Positions 1-12,249 of a stretch of DNA of 64,000 bases are shown in pieces (position 1 is the stretch's first letter; each line of letters starts with the position of its first letter). The translations under genes were made by a program, and so were the position numbers. This stretch comes from Tolypeutes matacus (Eukaryota; Chordata; Mammalia; Cingulata; Chlamyphoridae): assembly GCA_026826555.1 (NCBI GenBank), contig JAKSZT010054457.1, positions 8,467,292 to 8,531,291 of the forward strand, read 5' to 3'. Below the pieces are notes generated by a model. The model made no database searches and was not told the DNA's origin. It saw only the letters and a list, made by a program, of their open reading frames with translations.

Positions 1-890
1 CAAAGAGTAAATTGAATTACTTTGATAACATATTCTTTCCACGTATTGGTGCTCTCTGAATTGCCCACCTTAAAGTAACAGTCTTGCAAAGGGTGATGGC
101 TGAAGTCTGGCCCTGGAGCCTTCTGTCCACCAGGCATTAACCCTTAGGTGAGTGGATTGTAAGGAAGCTTGGAGTATCTAGAAAATAATTGGATTTTCTA
201 GGAGAAGCTCAGATACGTTTTGCTCAATAAAAAAGCAGCAGAGAGTCATAGAAGAGAAGAGATCATATTAATAAAAGTGATGAGGTGAAAGGGATTTAAA
301 CATTGTGAAAATTTTAAGGAAACTACAATGCAGAAACAAAGTTAAAAAGTCACATGGGAGGCTTTAAAGAGAGACTTGACACTTCAAAAATCAAGTTCAT
401 GTTTGAGATCCCTCATTTGGAGAGTTTTTGGAAAATGCAGAGGAAAAAGAAAGCATGATTAAAGAGATGAGAAGAAACAAAATGATACAAAAAACAGATT
501 AAATACTCAAATGCATGTAGTCTGGTGTTGCTGTACAGAACAGAGAATAATATGGACATCATTCCTGCATCCGTGGAGTTTACAGAGTAGTAGATCCAAG
601 ATGCACTCCTGCTGATTAGGCTTTTTATGTATGAGCGTAGCCTTTCTGTGATAAATGGAGGAAATAATAATATCTCTCTATTGTAGGGCTAATCTGAAAA
701 TTAAATTAGATAATGGGTGTGGAATCACATTGTAAACTATAAACATATTTAGCTGTTTCCTATTAAAAACTATTCAGTGCAAACAACAGTATTTTGTAAA
801 CAGGGTGTTATCCGAAATGTGCAAGATTTCCCAATATTGATTCCTTTGCTGGATTTTAGAATGCAATAATGGGAGGGAAAATGGAGACTG
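1..890. other. AT-rich intergenic sequence
   Basis: No coding region, RNA gene or clear repeat is recognised. The stretch around 645-760 has the layout of a MIR SINE 3' half (a short A-rich run, a GGGCTAATCTGAAAATTAAA-like segment, then a GTAAACTATAAA-like tail), but it is too diverged to call firmly. Confidence 0.4.
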
Positions 891-894
891 CGTG

Positions 895-1065
895 GAACAG
901 GAAAGAGTTTGGGTTTTGGATGGAGTGGGCAAGAGTTTGGGTTTCAGAGACAGTCACCTGAATTTGAATTCTAGTTCCATCACTTGAGTTTTATGATTTT
1001 TCAGGAATCTTTAATTCCATCTGTAACCTGGGGATAATAATCTCTAATCCACTAAGCATTTGTAA
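895..1065 (+). repeat. MIR SINE relic
   Basis: The order of motifs matches the MIR consensus as I remember it: GAGTTTGGGTTTCAGAGACA, then CCTGAATTTGAATTCTAG, then a diverged TTCCATCACTTGAG core, then CCATCTGTAACCTGGGGATA. MIR is an ancient, inactive tRNA-derived SINE found in all mammals. The high divergence fits that age. The following bases to about 1540 are unassigned, AT-rich and non-coding. Confidence 0.5.
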
Positions 1066-1689
1066 TCAATTTCTTGAAGAAGCTGAAGTTCACAGGGTAC
1101 AAGCAAGAAACAACTCTTATTTTTTTTTTATCATTTCACCTTCAGAATGCTGCTATCTCAAAACTTTCTAATTCTCATTAATACTTCAGACAGTTCTGAT
1201 AGTTTTCCCTTTCATTTGGAAGTAAGGAATAAATTATTTTCTTTTCCATATATTAAAGTGACAAGTCTAATGCAAGCTGCATTACAAATCTTCACTCAAA
1301 TTAAAACATCCTCCCTCTCCCATCGCGTGCCCTTGCGCGTCTAGTGGTGGAATGGAGTGAATCAGATTCTCTGTTGTTCTACCTCCTTCCCACTCTGTAG
1401 CTGCAGTATGTGGCCAGTCCAGGGTCAAATGCAGTAAGGGATAGAGAGAAAAGAGAGCAGAAAAGGGTCAATTGACTGAATTGGAAACGAGAGTCAGCAA
1501 CTTCTACATGATGGATACACACACAACATTTTTACCAGTTCTGCACAGATTAACCCTCAGTTTTCCATTCTCTAAACTCCTATTTTCTTGTGACCCATAT
1601 TCTAATTAACTCCATGAGTTTACACAATATATTTAGTTCATAATAGTGCAATCATACAGTATTTGTCCTTTTGTGTCTGGCTTGCTTCA

Positions 1690-4600
1690 CTCACATAATG
1701 TCCTCCAGGTTCATCCATGTTGTCATATGTGTCACGACTTCATTATTTCTTACCACTGCATAATATTCCATCCTGTGCATTCACCACAATTTGTTTATCC
1801 AATCATCAGTTGATGAACACCTGGTTGTTTCTAACTTTTGGCAATCATTAGTAACACCTCTATGAACATTGGCGTGCAGATGACTATTCATGTCACTGCT
1901 CTCAGCTCTTCTGGGTATCACCTAGTAAGGTACTGGCTTGGTCACATGGGAAGTCTATTCAACTTCCTTAGGAACTGCCAAACAGTCCTCCACGGAGGCT
2001 GCACCATTCTACATTCCCACCAACAGTGAATAAGCATTCCTATCTCTCCACATCCTCTCCAACATTTACAGTTTTCTGACTTTTTAACAGTGGCCAAACT
2101 TTGACTTGCATTTCTCTAATCACTACTGATGTTAAACATTTTTTCATGAATTTCTTCATCATTTGTTTTTTTTCTTTGGACAATTGTCTTTTCAAGTCTT
2201 TTGCCCATTCTTTAATTGGGTAGTTTGCCTTCTTATGGTTGAGTTTTATGATCTTTTGTATATGATATATATTAAACCCTTATTAGATATGTGATTGCCA
2301 AATATTTTCTCCCAGTGAGTAGACTGCCATTTCACTGTTTTTGACAAGGTTCTTTGAGGTGCAAACATGTTTAATTTTGAGGAAGTCCCATTTACCTATT
2401 TTTTCTTTTGTTGCCCATGCTTTGGGTGTAAGGTTTAAGAATCTACTGCCTTCCACAAGATCTTGAATATGTTTTCTTATATTTTCTTTGAGGAGTTTTA
2501 TGGTTGTCGCTTTTATATTTAGGTCCTTGATCCATTATAAGTTAATTTTTGTATAAGATATGAGATAAGTGTCTTCCTTCTTTCTTTTGGATATGACTAT
2601 CAAGTTCTCCCAGTACCATTTATTGAATAAACTGTTCTGGCTCAGCTGGACGGGATTAACAGCCTTGTCAAAAATCACTTGATTGTAGATGTGAGGGGCT
2701 ATTTCAGAGTTCTTGATTTGGTTCCATTGGTCTATCTGTCTGTCTTTATGCCAGTACCCTGCTGTTTATTTGTTTTGTTTTGTTTTGTTTTATTTTATTT
2801 TATTATTATTATTTTTTTTTACCACTGTATCTAAGTAATATGCTTTAAAGTCAGGAAGTGAGAATGCTCCAAATTCATTCTTCTTTTCTTAAGACATTTT
2901 TGGCTATTCAGGGCTCCTTACCCTTGCAAATAAATTTGATTATTGCCTTTTCCATTTCTATAAAAAAGGCTGTTGGAATTTTTTTGTGATTGTATTAAAT
3001 CTGTAAATGGGAAGAATTGACATCTTATGGATATTTAGTCTTCCAGTCTATGAACACAGAATGTCTTTCCATTTATTTATGTTTCTTTGGATTCTTTTAG
3101 CAATGTTTTGTAGTTTTCTGAATACCTGTCCTTTTTTTCCTTGGTTAAGTTTATTCCTAAATATTTGATTGTTTTAGTCATTATAAATGGAATCTTTTTT
3201 CTGATTTCCTCCTCAGACTACAAATCAGTAGAAAATAGAAAAGCTACTGATTTTTCCATATTAATCTTGTATCCTGCCACTTTGCTTAATTTGTCCTTTA
3301 ATTCTAATAGCTTTCTTGTGGATTTTTCAGGATTTCCTAGATATAGGATCATGCCATCAGTGAATAGTGAAAGTTTTACTTCTTCCTTGGCTACCTGGGT
3401 GCCTTTTATTTCTTTATCTAGTCTAATTGCCCTGGGTAGAACTTCTAGCACGATATTGAATAACAATGGTGACAGTAGGCATTCTTGTCTTGTTCCTGAT
3501 CTCAGCAGGAAAGCTTTCAGTCTTTCACCATTGATTACAATGCTAGCTATAGGTTTTTCATATATGCACTTTACTGTATTGAGAAAGCTTACTTCTATCT
3601 TTTAGAATGTTATTATCAAGAAAGGGTATTGCATTTTGTCAAAAGCCTTTTGTGCATTAATCATGTGGATCATTTGATTTTTATTTTTTAACTTATCAAT
3701 GTGGTTTATTACACTAATCGGTTTTCTTGTGTTGAAATACCCTTGCATACTTGGAATAAAACCCACTTGATCGTGGTGTATAATTCTTTTAATGTGCGTT
3801 TAGATTCGGTTTGCAAGCATTTTGTTGAGGATTTTTGCCTCTATATTCATTAGAGATATTGGTGTATAGTTTTTTTATTTTTGCAGTATCTTTATCTGGT
3901 TATGATATTAGGGTGATGTTGGCTTCATGGAACGAGTTTGTTGGCATTCTTTCCTATCATATTTCTTGGAAGAGCTTGAGAAAGATTGGTATTAGATCTT
4001 CTTTGAGTGATTGGTAGAATTCACCTGGTAAACCTGGGGTAAACCATCTGGTCCCGGGGTTTTCATCTTTGGAAGGTTTTTTTTTTAATATACTTAAAAA
4101 TTTTTTTTTTTTTTTAAAGATACCTAGATTACATAAATTTTACATAAAAAATGTAGGGGATTCCCATATTCCCTACTCCCTACCTCTTCCACACTTTCAC
4201 ACATTACTACATCTTCATTAGTGTGGTTACATTTGTTACAATTGATGAACACATATTGGACCATTGTCACTAAGTGTGGATTATAGTTTATATTATAGTT
4301 TAATCTCTCTCTTGCAAAATTTTTTAAGTTATGATAATATATATAATGACCTGTATCTGTCTTTGAAATATCATGCAGGTAAATTCCAATGCCCCAAAAT
4401 GCCCTATACTAAAGTTATTTTTCACTCTGCCTCCACATCAATGATAAAAGTTCTTCCATTTCTAGAATATCAATAAGACTACAGTAGAATAACAGTAGTC
4501 TACTCTAGTCCATCGTTCATTCCCCAATCCTGAGGATTCTGGGATGGTGATGCCCATTCTCCCTCTAATTGAGAAAGGGCTTAGATCCCATGGGGCAGAT

Positions 4601-6275
4601 GGATGGGACTATCTTGCTTGCAGTTGTAGACACTATCTGTTCCTTGGGATGGTCATTGTCCATCATTATTTCATTGTTAATTGTCCTGGGTGAGTCCAAT
4701 GAAATGGAGAGTAGGTCTTGCAACTCTGTTGAGATTCAGGGTCCACCTGGCACATGGAAAGCCCAAAGATTAAGCCTCTTGGACATAAACCTATCAACTC
4801 TTGTACTAACTGTAGGCTTAAATAGATGGGGCAGAGGAGTCATGTGTAGGGAAACCATAAATGAGTCCAACTCTTTCACACTGGGGAGCATAAATCCATA
4901 GTAGGGCCTTGAAGACTGTTTCAATCTCTTCATTTGTGAATGGTTTGTTGAGGTATTCTATTTCTTCTACGGTGAGTGTAGGTGGTTCGTGTGTTTCTAG
5001 GAATTTGTCCATCTCATCTACATTATCTAGTGTGACATACATTGTTCATAGTATCTTCTTATGATCTCTCTTATTTTTGTGAGGTAAGTGGTAATCTCCC
5101 CATTCTCATTTGTGAATTTATTTACTTGTATCTGCTCTCTTTTTTCTTTGTCAATCTAGCTACGGGTTTAGCAATTTTGTTAATCTTCTCAAAGAACCAA
5201 CTTTTGGTATTGTTGATTCTCTCTATTGTTTTGTTGTTGTTATTCTTGCTTTCTGCTATGATCTTTACTATTTCTTTGGCTTGGTTTGGGCTAAGTTTGC
5301 TGTTCTTTTTCTAGTTCCTCCAGATGTGCTGTTAGATCTTCAATTTTAGATCTTTCTTTTTTAATGAAAACATTGGGTGATATAAATTTCCCTCTCAGCA
5401 CTGCCTTTGTGTTGTCCCACAGGCTGTGATATATTGTGCTCTAATTTTCATTTATCTCAAGATATTTGCTAAATTCTCTTTCAATTTCTTCTCTCACACA
5501 CTGATTATTTAAGAGTGTGTTGTTTAATCTCCGTATGTGTTATGAAATTTCCCTTTTCCCATTCATTATTGATTTCCAGCTTCATTCCATTATGATCAGA
5601 GAAAGTATTTTGTGTAATTTCAGTCTTTTAAAAATTTTTGAGACTTGTCTTGTGTCCCAATATATGGTCTATATTGGAGAAAGATCCATGAGCACTTGAA
5701 AAGAATGCATATCCTCCTGTTTTGGGTGCAATGCTCCACAGATGTCTGTTAGGTCTAGTTCATTTATCATATGATTCAAGCTGTCTGTTTCTTTATTTAT
5801 CCTCTGTTCAGATGTTCTATCCAATACTGAGAATGTTGTATTGAAGTCTCCAACACTTATTGTAGAGACATCTATTTCTCCCTTCAACTTTGCCAGTGTG
5901 TGCCTCATGTACCTTGGGACATTCAGGTTAGGTGCATAAATAATTTGTATAGTTATTTCTTCTTGCTGAAGCGCCCCATTTATTAATATATAACGACCTT
6001 CTTCATCCCTTATAGTAGTTTTGCATTTAAAATCTATTTTTTATGATATTAGTATTGCTACTTCCTCTGTTTTTTTGGTTGCTATTTGCATGGAGTACCT
6101 TTTTCCAACCTTTCATTTTTAACTCAATTGTGTCCTTGCATTTGAGGTGAGTCTCTTTTAAAGAACATATAGATGGCTTATATTATTTTATCCATTCTAC
6201 CAGTCTATGGTTTTGATTGGAGAGTTCAAGTCATTAACATTCAATGTTATTTCTGTAAAGGTGTTACTTACTTCA
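1690..6275 (-). pseudogene. L1 ORF2 remnant (endonuclease-reverse transcriptase)
   Basis: ORF2p nicks target DNA and reverse-transcribes L1 RNA. Only pieces remain open. The clearest, at 3218-3466 on the minus strand, begins MLFNIVLEVLPRAIR and contains FTDGMILYL, where an active L1 has F-A-D-D; the second catalytic aspartate is Gly, so this copy would be inactive even without its stops. A piece at 5669-5908 carries the endonuclease segment with a VGDFNT motif, and the C-terminal region lies at 1700-2300. The frame is also split by the insertion at 4083-4905. This is a dead copy. Confidence 0.85.
4083..4905 (-). mobile_element. 5'-truncated L1 3' UTR inserted in L1 element 1
   Basis: On the plus strand this starts with T-runs (the poly(A) tail of a minus-strand insertion) followed by AGATACCTAGATTACATAAA, which begins the long L1 3' UTR seen again at about 16.1, 24.4, 36.4 and 43.6 kb. 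It sits inside ORF2: sequence on the two sides rejoins as ...TTTGGAAGG / TTGAAGACTGTTTCAATC, matching the uninterrupted L1 at about 60.22 kb. It holds only 3' UTR and no ORF2, as expected of a strongly 5'-truncated insertion. Confidence 0.8.
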
Positions 6276-6399
6276 TCCTTTTTGTACTTTGGCTTTCTTG
6301 TTGTCATATTGTACTATTATTTGTTTTTTTTTTACCCTTTAATTTACCTTCCTAATAATCTTCATTTCTACACTCTTCTCATAGTGACTTTTTCTTGCT

Positions 6400-7440
6400 T
6401 TTTCCTTTCAGGATGCAGCACTCCCATTAATATCTGTCACAATGCTGGTCTTTTGGTAACATATTCTATTAGTTTTTGTTTGTTTGTGAAAATTTGAATT
6501 CACCCTTGTTTTGTTTTCTTGTTTGTTTGTGTGTGTGTGTGCGTTTTGAGGGACAAGGCTGGGGATTCCTCATACTTGGGAAGCTGGTGCTCAACCACTG
6601 AGCCAAATTGGCCCCCCTTGAGATGATGTTTTCATTTGTTTGCTTTTTTTTTTTTCAGGAGGCACTGGGAACTGAACCCAGGACTTCCAATGTAGGAAGT
6701 AGGCACTCAACTTCTTAAGCTATATCTTTTTTCCCCACCCTCTTTTTTGAGTGACAGATTTGCCAGGTAGAATTCTTGGCTGGCTTTTTTTCAATTTCAG
6801 TACCTTAAATACACTATACCACTTTCTTCTCTTCTCCATGGTTTCTGATGGCACTTAATCTTATTGAGGTACACTTTTAGGTGATGCTTTGCTTTTCTCT
6901 TGCTTCTTTCACAATCCTCTCTTTATCTCTGATACTTGTCATTCTGAATAATAGGTGTCTCCAGGTAGGTCTATTTTAATTTATTAAGTTTGGGTTGTGT
7001 TGTCCTTCTTAGATATTGATATTCATGTCTTTCATAATGACTGGGAAGTTTTCTGTCATTACTTCCTCAAATATTCTTTCTCCCTCTTTTCCATTTTCTT
7101 CTCCTTCTGGGACACTGATAATGCATGTGTTTGTGTGTTTCACATTGTCTTTAAATTCCCTGAGACCCTGTTCCATTTTATCCATTCTCCTCTCTTCCTT
7201 TTCTCCTATCTTTTCCAGTTCAGATGTTCTGTCTTTGGAATCACTAATTCTGTCATTGAGCAATTCAAATCTGCTTTTATGTGCCTCTAATGTATTTTTA
7301 ATCTCATCCATCATGTTTTTCATTGCCATAAAGTTTGTTACTTTTCTTTGCAGACTTTCAAATTGTTCCTTATGTTCACCCATTATCTTCTTAATATCTT
7401 TTATCTATTTAGTCATATTTTCTTTCAATTCTTTGAATTG
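6400..7440 (-). pseudogene. L1 ORF1 remnant (RNA-binding coiled-coil protein)
   Basis: ORF1p is the trimeric RNA chaperone of L1. The open piece at 7009-7383 (minus) starts MGEHKEQFESLQRK, shows a heptad-like, charged coiled-coil (FESLQRKVTNFMAMKNMMDE) and then enters the RRM-like domain (NTCIISVPEGEENGKE, then IFEEVMTENFPVIM). The C-terminal domain toward 6400 is split by SINEs at about 6505-6738 in the segment that encodes an EGEF-like stretch. Not functional. Confidence 0.8.
6505..6738 (-). mobile_element. Two adjacent tRNA-derived SINEs (DAS-like) in L1 ORF1
   Basis: Two SINE bodies lie head to tail, both on the minus strand with T-rich tails at left. Unit 1 (about 6505-6617) includes a GT run and the antisense A-box region CTCAACCACTGAGCCA. 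Unit 2 (about 6618-6738) has a T-run, then GGAGGCACTGGGAACTGAAC (antisense B-box region) and GCACTCAACTTCTTAAGC (antisense A-box region). Pol III A and B boxes mark tRNA-derived SINEs. Flanks are similar (CACCCTTGTTTTG at left, CACCCTCTTTTTTG at right), which looks like a decayed target-site duplication. The element matches my memory of xenarthran DAS SINEs. Confidence 0.7.
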
Positions 7441-7449
7441 ATTTAGGAG

Positions 7450-8240
7450 TGTTGTGTGATTATCACTGATTAATTGTCTTAAATCATGTATCTCTTCAGG
7501 ATATTTAGTTTGTTCCCTTGGCAGGGTCATCTATTCATGTTTCCTAGTGTGGCTTGTAAGTTTTTGCAGATGTCTAAGCATCTGAATATGATGTTGAAGT
7601 TGCTTTATTGGCCAATTTCTCTTTCATCTATTTTTTTCCTCAGCCTTTCTTTGATATTTGGTTCAACTTATTCTAAGTCTTTAAAATTGCCCAGCTTAAG
7701 TTATCAAAATCATGCCAGGGACTCACTAATGGGTACAGATTTTCTCACAGAGTTAGGGTACAGAAAGAAACAAAAGCAGTTTTTGTCCATGCAATTTCCA
7801 GACAAACTAGCATATGGCACATGTCGGCTCACCTTTCCACGGAGGTGTTTGAGTCTCCATTTTCCTTTGTTTTGGTCTGGCCAGAGTCGACAGGCAAAGC
7901 TGGCTCTGCTGGCCAAATCCACTGAAGAAACCCCTCCCCAACAACCACTTCGCCCTTTTCCTTTGTATAAGATAATAAGGAGGAAGATGTCTGTTCTCCT
8001 CTCAGTCAGCTGAGAGGAGCTTATATCTCGTGGTTGGGGTAGGGAAGGGTTTGGTAACACGTTTTTTATTTTTGGTTCTTCATCTCTCTGGCTTTCACTC
8101 TCCTGGGAGTTGTGTAGCTCTGTCCTGGTCTGCTGACCACCAAAATCAGGTCCTTTGGACAGCTATTGGCTATTTTTCCATTGTTTTTTAAGAAAGTTGA
8201 GCCCTGCCTGCCTTGTCCAATGCCATGTTCCTATAATTAA
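7450..8240 (-). promoter_or_regulatory. L1 5' UTR / internal promoter region (relic)
   Basis: Sequence upstream of the ORF1 remnant in the L1 sense, richer in G+C than its surroundings (7790-8140). In L1 elements this region carries the internal Pol II promoter. Assignment rests on position; I cannot point to binding sites. A perfect 10-bp inverted repeat (7996-8005 with 8010-8019, loop of 4) lies within it. The outer limit is approximate. Confidence 0.5.
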
Positions 8241-9985
8241 CTCAGGTTTTTTTTTGGCTTGTGACAATCTCTAAATATTGCTGCATGTAAGTAAACTTGA
8301 TTTCTTTATTAATTATTACTAGTTGCTTCATTACCAGAACCTTAACAAATATCTTACAACTGAGAAAATGTAGATTATCATAGAGTCCTATTTTTTCCCT
8401 AGAGTAATGTGTTAACAAATAAAGACGTTTTTTTAAAATTATGTATAAATAAAGTGACTTTACTTCTTTTAGAACTGTCAGAAATAACTGTTTAAGTTAA
8501 CTTAGCCATCAATTCTGCATTAGAATTTAATTAACATTAAAATTCACTTTATGATAAGTACTCTCAGTTTGTAGCAAAATCATAAGGTGGAGGACACAAG
8601 AAAACTACTTTCTCAATTATATTTTGGATCAGATGATGAGAATAAGAATACTATATCCCTATTGAAGTGCCCATGTAATTTTAAACTCAAATTTTATTTT
8701 ATATTAATTGAAGATATTGTTCCTCCTACAGCGTTATTTATATGAATTTAATTTTTTGTAATATGTGATAGAGTATCAGTAACACACTCAATTAGAAATT
8801 CTTTAGAAGCATAGAACAAAACAAGTCAACAACTGTAAGGAAATCACACTTTCATAATGAAATGAAACTCCCTATAAAATTTTAAAAAAATACATTGTTT
8901 ATTATGTTATGCATATTCTGTCATATAATAAGCACTTAATACATGGATCTACAGCATTATCCTCATTGCTTCATGCTCCACTCACCCATTTCCATCCACA
9001 AGATGTATATCTCTATATTTTCCACTTATATTTTGGTCTTGGATATTGTCTGTGACAGTTTCGTGCACTGTAAACAGAATTGACTGGAATTCAATCAGCC
9101 AAAGTGAGAGGATAGTTCTCTACATAACCATTATTGGATTGTTTCTGATGATATTGGGGAACTAGTGAGCTGTGGGTAACACACTGATTTGTAGATAGGA
9201 CTCAGCAGGAGATAAAGACAATTCACTACCATGGTCTCTTTGTTTAGGATGAAGTTCTCTTTATCACATCGCAAACATTTTTGTTCTTTGGCCCTTCATA
9301 TACCTAGAATGGAAGGAAAAGGGCATCACTAAGTCATCTTGCCCATACAATGCTTCCCAAACCATATCAGATATGAATAGATAAAGAAAAAAAAACATAA
9401 TAAAATAGTTTGGGGAAGACAGCATCTTATACATTATTTCCTTTTACTTGTGTTAAAATTAATTAAATTTTGAGTTGTTATAGAAGGAAACATTGCCACT
9501 ATTTTTAGTTATGACTGCCAAATTTCTCTTTGTTTCTTAGAGAAAAAGGAAGGAAGAAAATGTTTCGGTTGTTGCCAATCTTTGCTTTGGCAAATGTCTC
9601 AGGTCATGGTTGTTAACCATAATGCCAGCTAAACATGTGAGGGTGGAGGAACATTTTCTAAGCTTAAAAGTGGTGTGGAATAAATTCAAAATGATATATA
9701 AATTTGAGACAGCATCATAAAACTTCCTTAGATTAGAGCATTAAAATCCATTTAAAGCATGGAAATAATTGTAGAAAATAAAAACCTAGTAAGTTTCTAG
9801 TAAACATTTTTGGAAGTCCTCATATCTAGTGAGGAATGGTTCTGAAGAGAATAATGAGAGAAAGGGAAGTCTGTATGCTTATACAGAAATGAAAAAGTGT
9901 CTCACATCACAGTAAAAATAGAGATTTAAATAAGATATCCTTTGTTAATTATGAAATTAAGGTTTTGCTTTTATAAATGACTAAA
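8241..9985. other. Unassigned AT-rich intergenic sequence
   Basis: No reading frame with recognisable protein similarity, no RNA gene and no firm repeat match were seen. Base composition is strongly AT. Confidence 0.5.
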
Positions 9986-9989
9986 GGAT

Positions 9990-10165
9990 TTCAAAATATT
10001 TATTAAAAGGTTCTAAAATGTGCCTCCAATTTTACTCAGTAATTCCATTTCAGAAAATCTGTTGTAAGGAAATAATCCAAAATAGAATTAAGGCAGGGAG
10101 ACATCTTTTATTCAGAAATGTGATTGTCACTTTATATGTACATAATTCAAGATTCTCCTGGCTTC
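9990..10165 (+). repeat. Possible ancient L1 fragment
   Basis: The stretch ACTCAGTAATTCCATTTCAG followed by GTAAGGAAATAATCCAAAAT resembles the 3' part of ORF2 in old mammalian L1 (L1M-type) consensus sequences read in the sense direction. It is short and diverged, so the call is tentative. Confidence 0.4.
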
Positions 10166-11110
10166 ATTAGCTATTGGTTAAAAAATGGCATTATCTTTAC
10201 TTTAGTACCAAATTACAATGGACACAAGGTACCATCCTTCTTGGTTGCAAGAAAGGTAGAGTTTTACATTTCCTTTTATCCATATATTTGAGGGGATATG
10301 ACTCAGCTATCTCTGGGTGCCTCTGCTCCCATTCCTACAAGTTTCCTCTTCTCCTTCCCAGCAGCGGCTACCCTTTCCTGCACCATTTCCTCCTCAATCT
10401 GGAAACAGACCCACCTTATCTTAAATCACCTACAGCATAGCTGAGGTCAGATAGCAAGTTTTAATTACATTTTATTACAGGTCAATGCTAATATGAGAGA
10501 AATGTAATTCTGAGGATAACTTGGGAGCCACAATCATCCATAGATTTCTCTGAGTCTACAGGGCTGGCTTCGCGGACTGCAGCAGGACAACCCATCAGAG
10601 CAAGGACTCCATTGATAGACTCTTTGGCAAAGACTCAGTATTCAGTCTGGGGCAGCACCACATGCAACTTTCACAGCTGGATCTTGTCTGAGTTTATCCA
10701 ATCTGAGTTCAGGTCTTTGTAGTCTTGTCATCCTCTAAATGTGCTACCTGTAGAATCTCAATCCTGTATTTCTGATGAAAAGTTAATTTAAAGAGAACAT
10801 ACTAAATCAGGTAAAATTCAGGTTGATACTGTAAACTAAATTCATACATGGAAAAAGAATCACTTTTCCTGAGCATTGTCTTTAAAAATGCCCCACGGTA
10901 AGAAATATATTTTAACCAAAGACTCAGTAGATGCATACAGATATATAACTGAAAGAAGAGCTCCATAGAACTACCTGCAACACTTTCTGATTACTCCATT
11001 TGAGTGGTCAGGAAATAGGACTTGACTCACCTCCCACCTTAACCACAGTTTTGACAATCAAAAATGTATCTAGATGTCTCCCTTGTGGGGCAAAAATACG
11101 TAAAGAAGAA
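10166..11110. other. Unassigned intergenic sequence
   Basis: Nothing coding is recognised. A short open frame at 10174-10440 has no recognisable protein features. The interval 10520-10740 is slightly richer in G+C but matches nothing I know. Confidence 0.5.
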
Positions 11111-11117
11111 TGAGTGG

Positions 11118-11235
11118 TTCAGGTATTGTCTGTGGCTGCTTGGGCGATACAAGTGCACTGTTGACAAATTGTACCAGCGACTGTATGCCAGTAAAGCCTA
11201 AAATACTACATATGCCCCTGTACAGAAAAAGTGTG
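11118..11235 (+). mobile_element. Ancient hAT-type DNA transposon fragment
   Basis: The segments TATTGTCTGTGGCTGCTT, GCCAGTAAAGCCTAAAATAC and CCCCTGTACAGAAAAAGTGT follow, in order and spacing, a well-known ancient non-autonomous mammalian DNA transposon that I remember but cannot name to family. No terminal inverted repeats survive, so this is an internal or partial fragment. Confidence 0.55.
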
Positions 11236-11404
11236 ATGACCTTGTTTTACTCTATTCTTTTCCATTTCTTTCAACAATACTTGTCAGGACCTACTGATGT
11301 GAATTTGTTATCTATTAATAGGTTTCACACTGTAGTTTGAGAAGCCAATTCCTATTTAACTCTAGAAAGGCAGTATGTTTAGCACAACAGCATGAACTCT
11401 AGAA

Positions 11405-11495
11405 CTATACATTTGAGGGATCTGAAACTCAAAGAGTTTTAAGTATCTTGCCCATGGTCAAGAGCTGGCATTCAAATGTAGGAGTACCCTCCTGC
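11405..11495 (-). repeat. MIR SINE relic
   Basis: GAAACTCAAAGAGTTTTAAG then TCTTGCCCATGGTCAAGAGC then GGCATTCAAA follow the antisense MIR order (gaaactgag..., cttgcccaaggtcac..., gattcgaa...). Confidence 0.5.
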
Positions 11496-12094
11496 AAAAC
11501 CCACAGTTTTTAAACATAATAGTGATCTGAAATACAGCTTTTCCCATAGCTTCAAATTTGTATAAATTAATTTAATCCTCTCTGTTTTGAGGATTTTTTT
11601 GCTGATTGTAATAATTGTTTTCATTTCGTTTTGTGTTGTAGGGCAAGGGATCAACCTCAAGGAGACAGAATAGCAGCCGATGTATCATCCATGCTGGCAA
11701 GCAGTCCTCTTGCCCTGCATCCATTTACAAAGGCATTGCCCATCCCAAGGGCCTGTGACAGGCCCTATGCGCTAACTTGAAGAGCTGAACTGCAATGATC
11801 ACCCAGGAAGTTTTCCTACTTAAAAGTGACTGGTTAATTAGTTTTCCTGAAACTTGTTTAGGAGTGAGGGAAATCATTTCTTTCAAGTTTGATAATTGCC
11901 TGTCTCTGAGAGCCCAATCAATTTTCGTAAGTCCCAAGGCAGTAGGTCATCAGTAACAATGTTGCTCCTTGGAGTCTCAGTCTCACACTGGCAAGAACAG
12001 TTAGCATTTTCCTCTAATGGTCTCTCTGAAAAGTTAAGTGCTGATTGCAAACTCATGCATAATTTTTTGAGTCGCAGAAATGTTAGAACTGAAA

Positions 12095-12245
12095 ACTGAC
12101 CTACAGATGATCTGGGTTGAGTCTTGTCTTCGGCAGCTGAGGGAACTGAGAACTAATATAAGCAAGGAATCTGTTAAAGATCACAGAGCTAATTAGAAGC
12201 GCATCCAGGCTTAGAACCTGGACATGATATGTAGGGCAATTCCTC
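12095..12245 (-). repeat. MIR-like SINE relic
   Basis: Antisense MIR-type order: GCTGAGGGAACTGAGAACTA, then GTTAAAGATCACAGAGCTAA, then AGGCTTAGAACCTGG. Old and diverged. The stretch from here to about 14375 has no recognised gene; 13110-13190 may be another MIR 3' end (GAATGAGATGATACCC ... GTGTCTGGCAT). Confidence 0.45.
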
Positions 12246-12249
12246 CTTA

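Larger units (their letters stand above)
1545..8240 (-). mobile_element. LINE-1 element 1 (defective, minus strand)
   Basis: An L1 retrotransposon read from the minus strand: 5' UTR at about 7450-8240, ORF1 at about 6400-7440, ORF2 at about 1690-6275, 3' end at about 1545. Reading frames show recognisable L1 protein segments in the correct order (coiled-coil ORF1, endonuclease, reverse transcriptase, C-terminal region), but stops and frameshifts break all of them. Two later insertions interrupt it (an L1 3' UTR at 4083-4905 and SINEs at about 6505-6738). Neither end shows a target-site duplication that I can define, so both limits are approximate. Confidence 0.85.

Noticed and set aside
3141..3605. 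Plus-strand open frame of 154 codons
   Set aside because: It is the antisense of L1 reverse transcriptase; the minus strand gives recognisable L1 protein.
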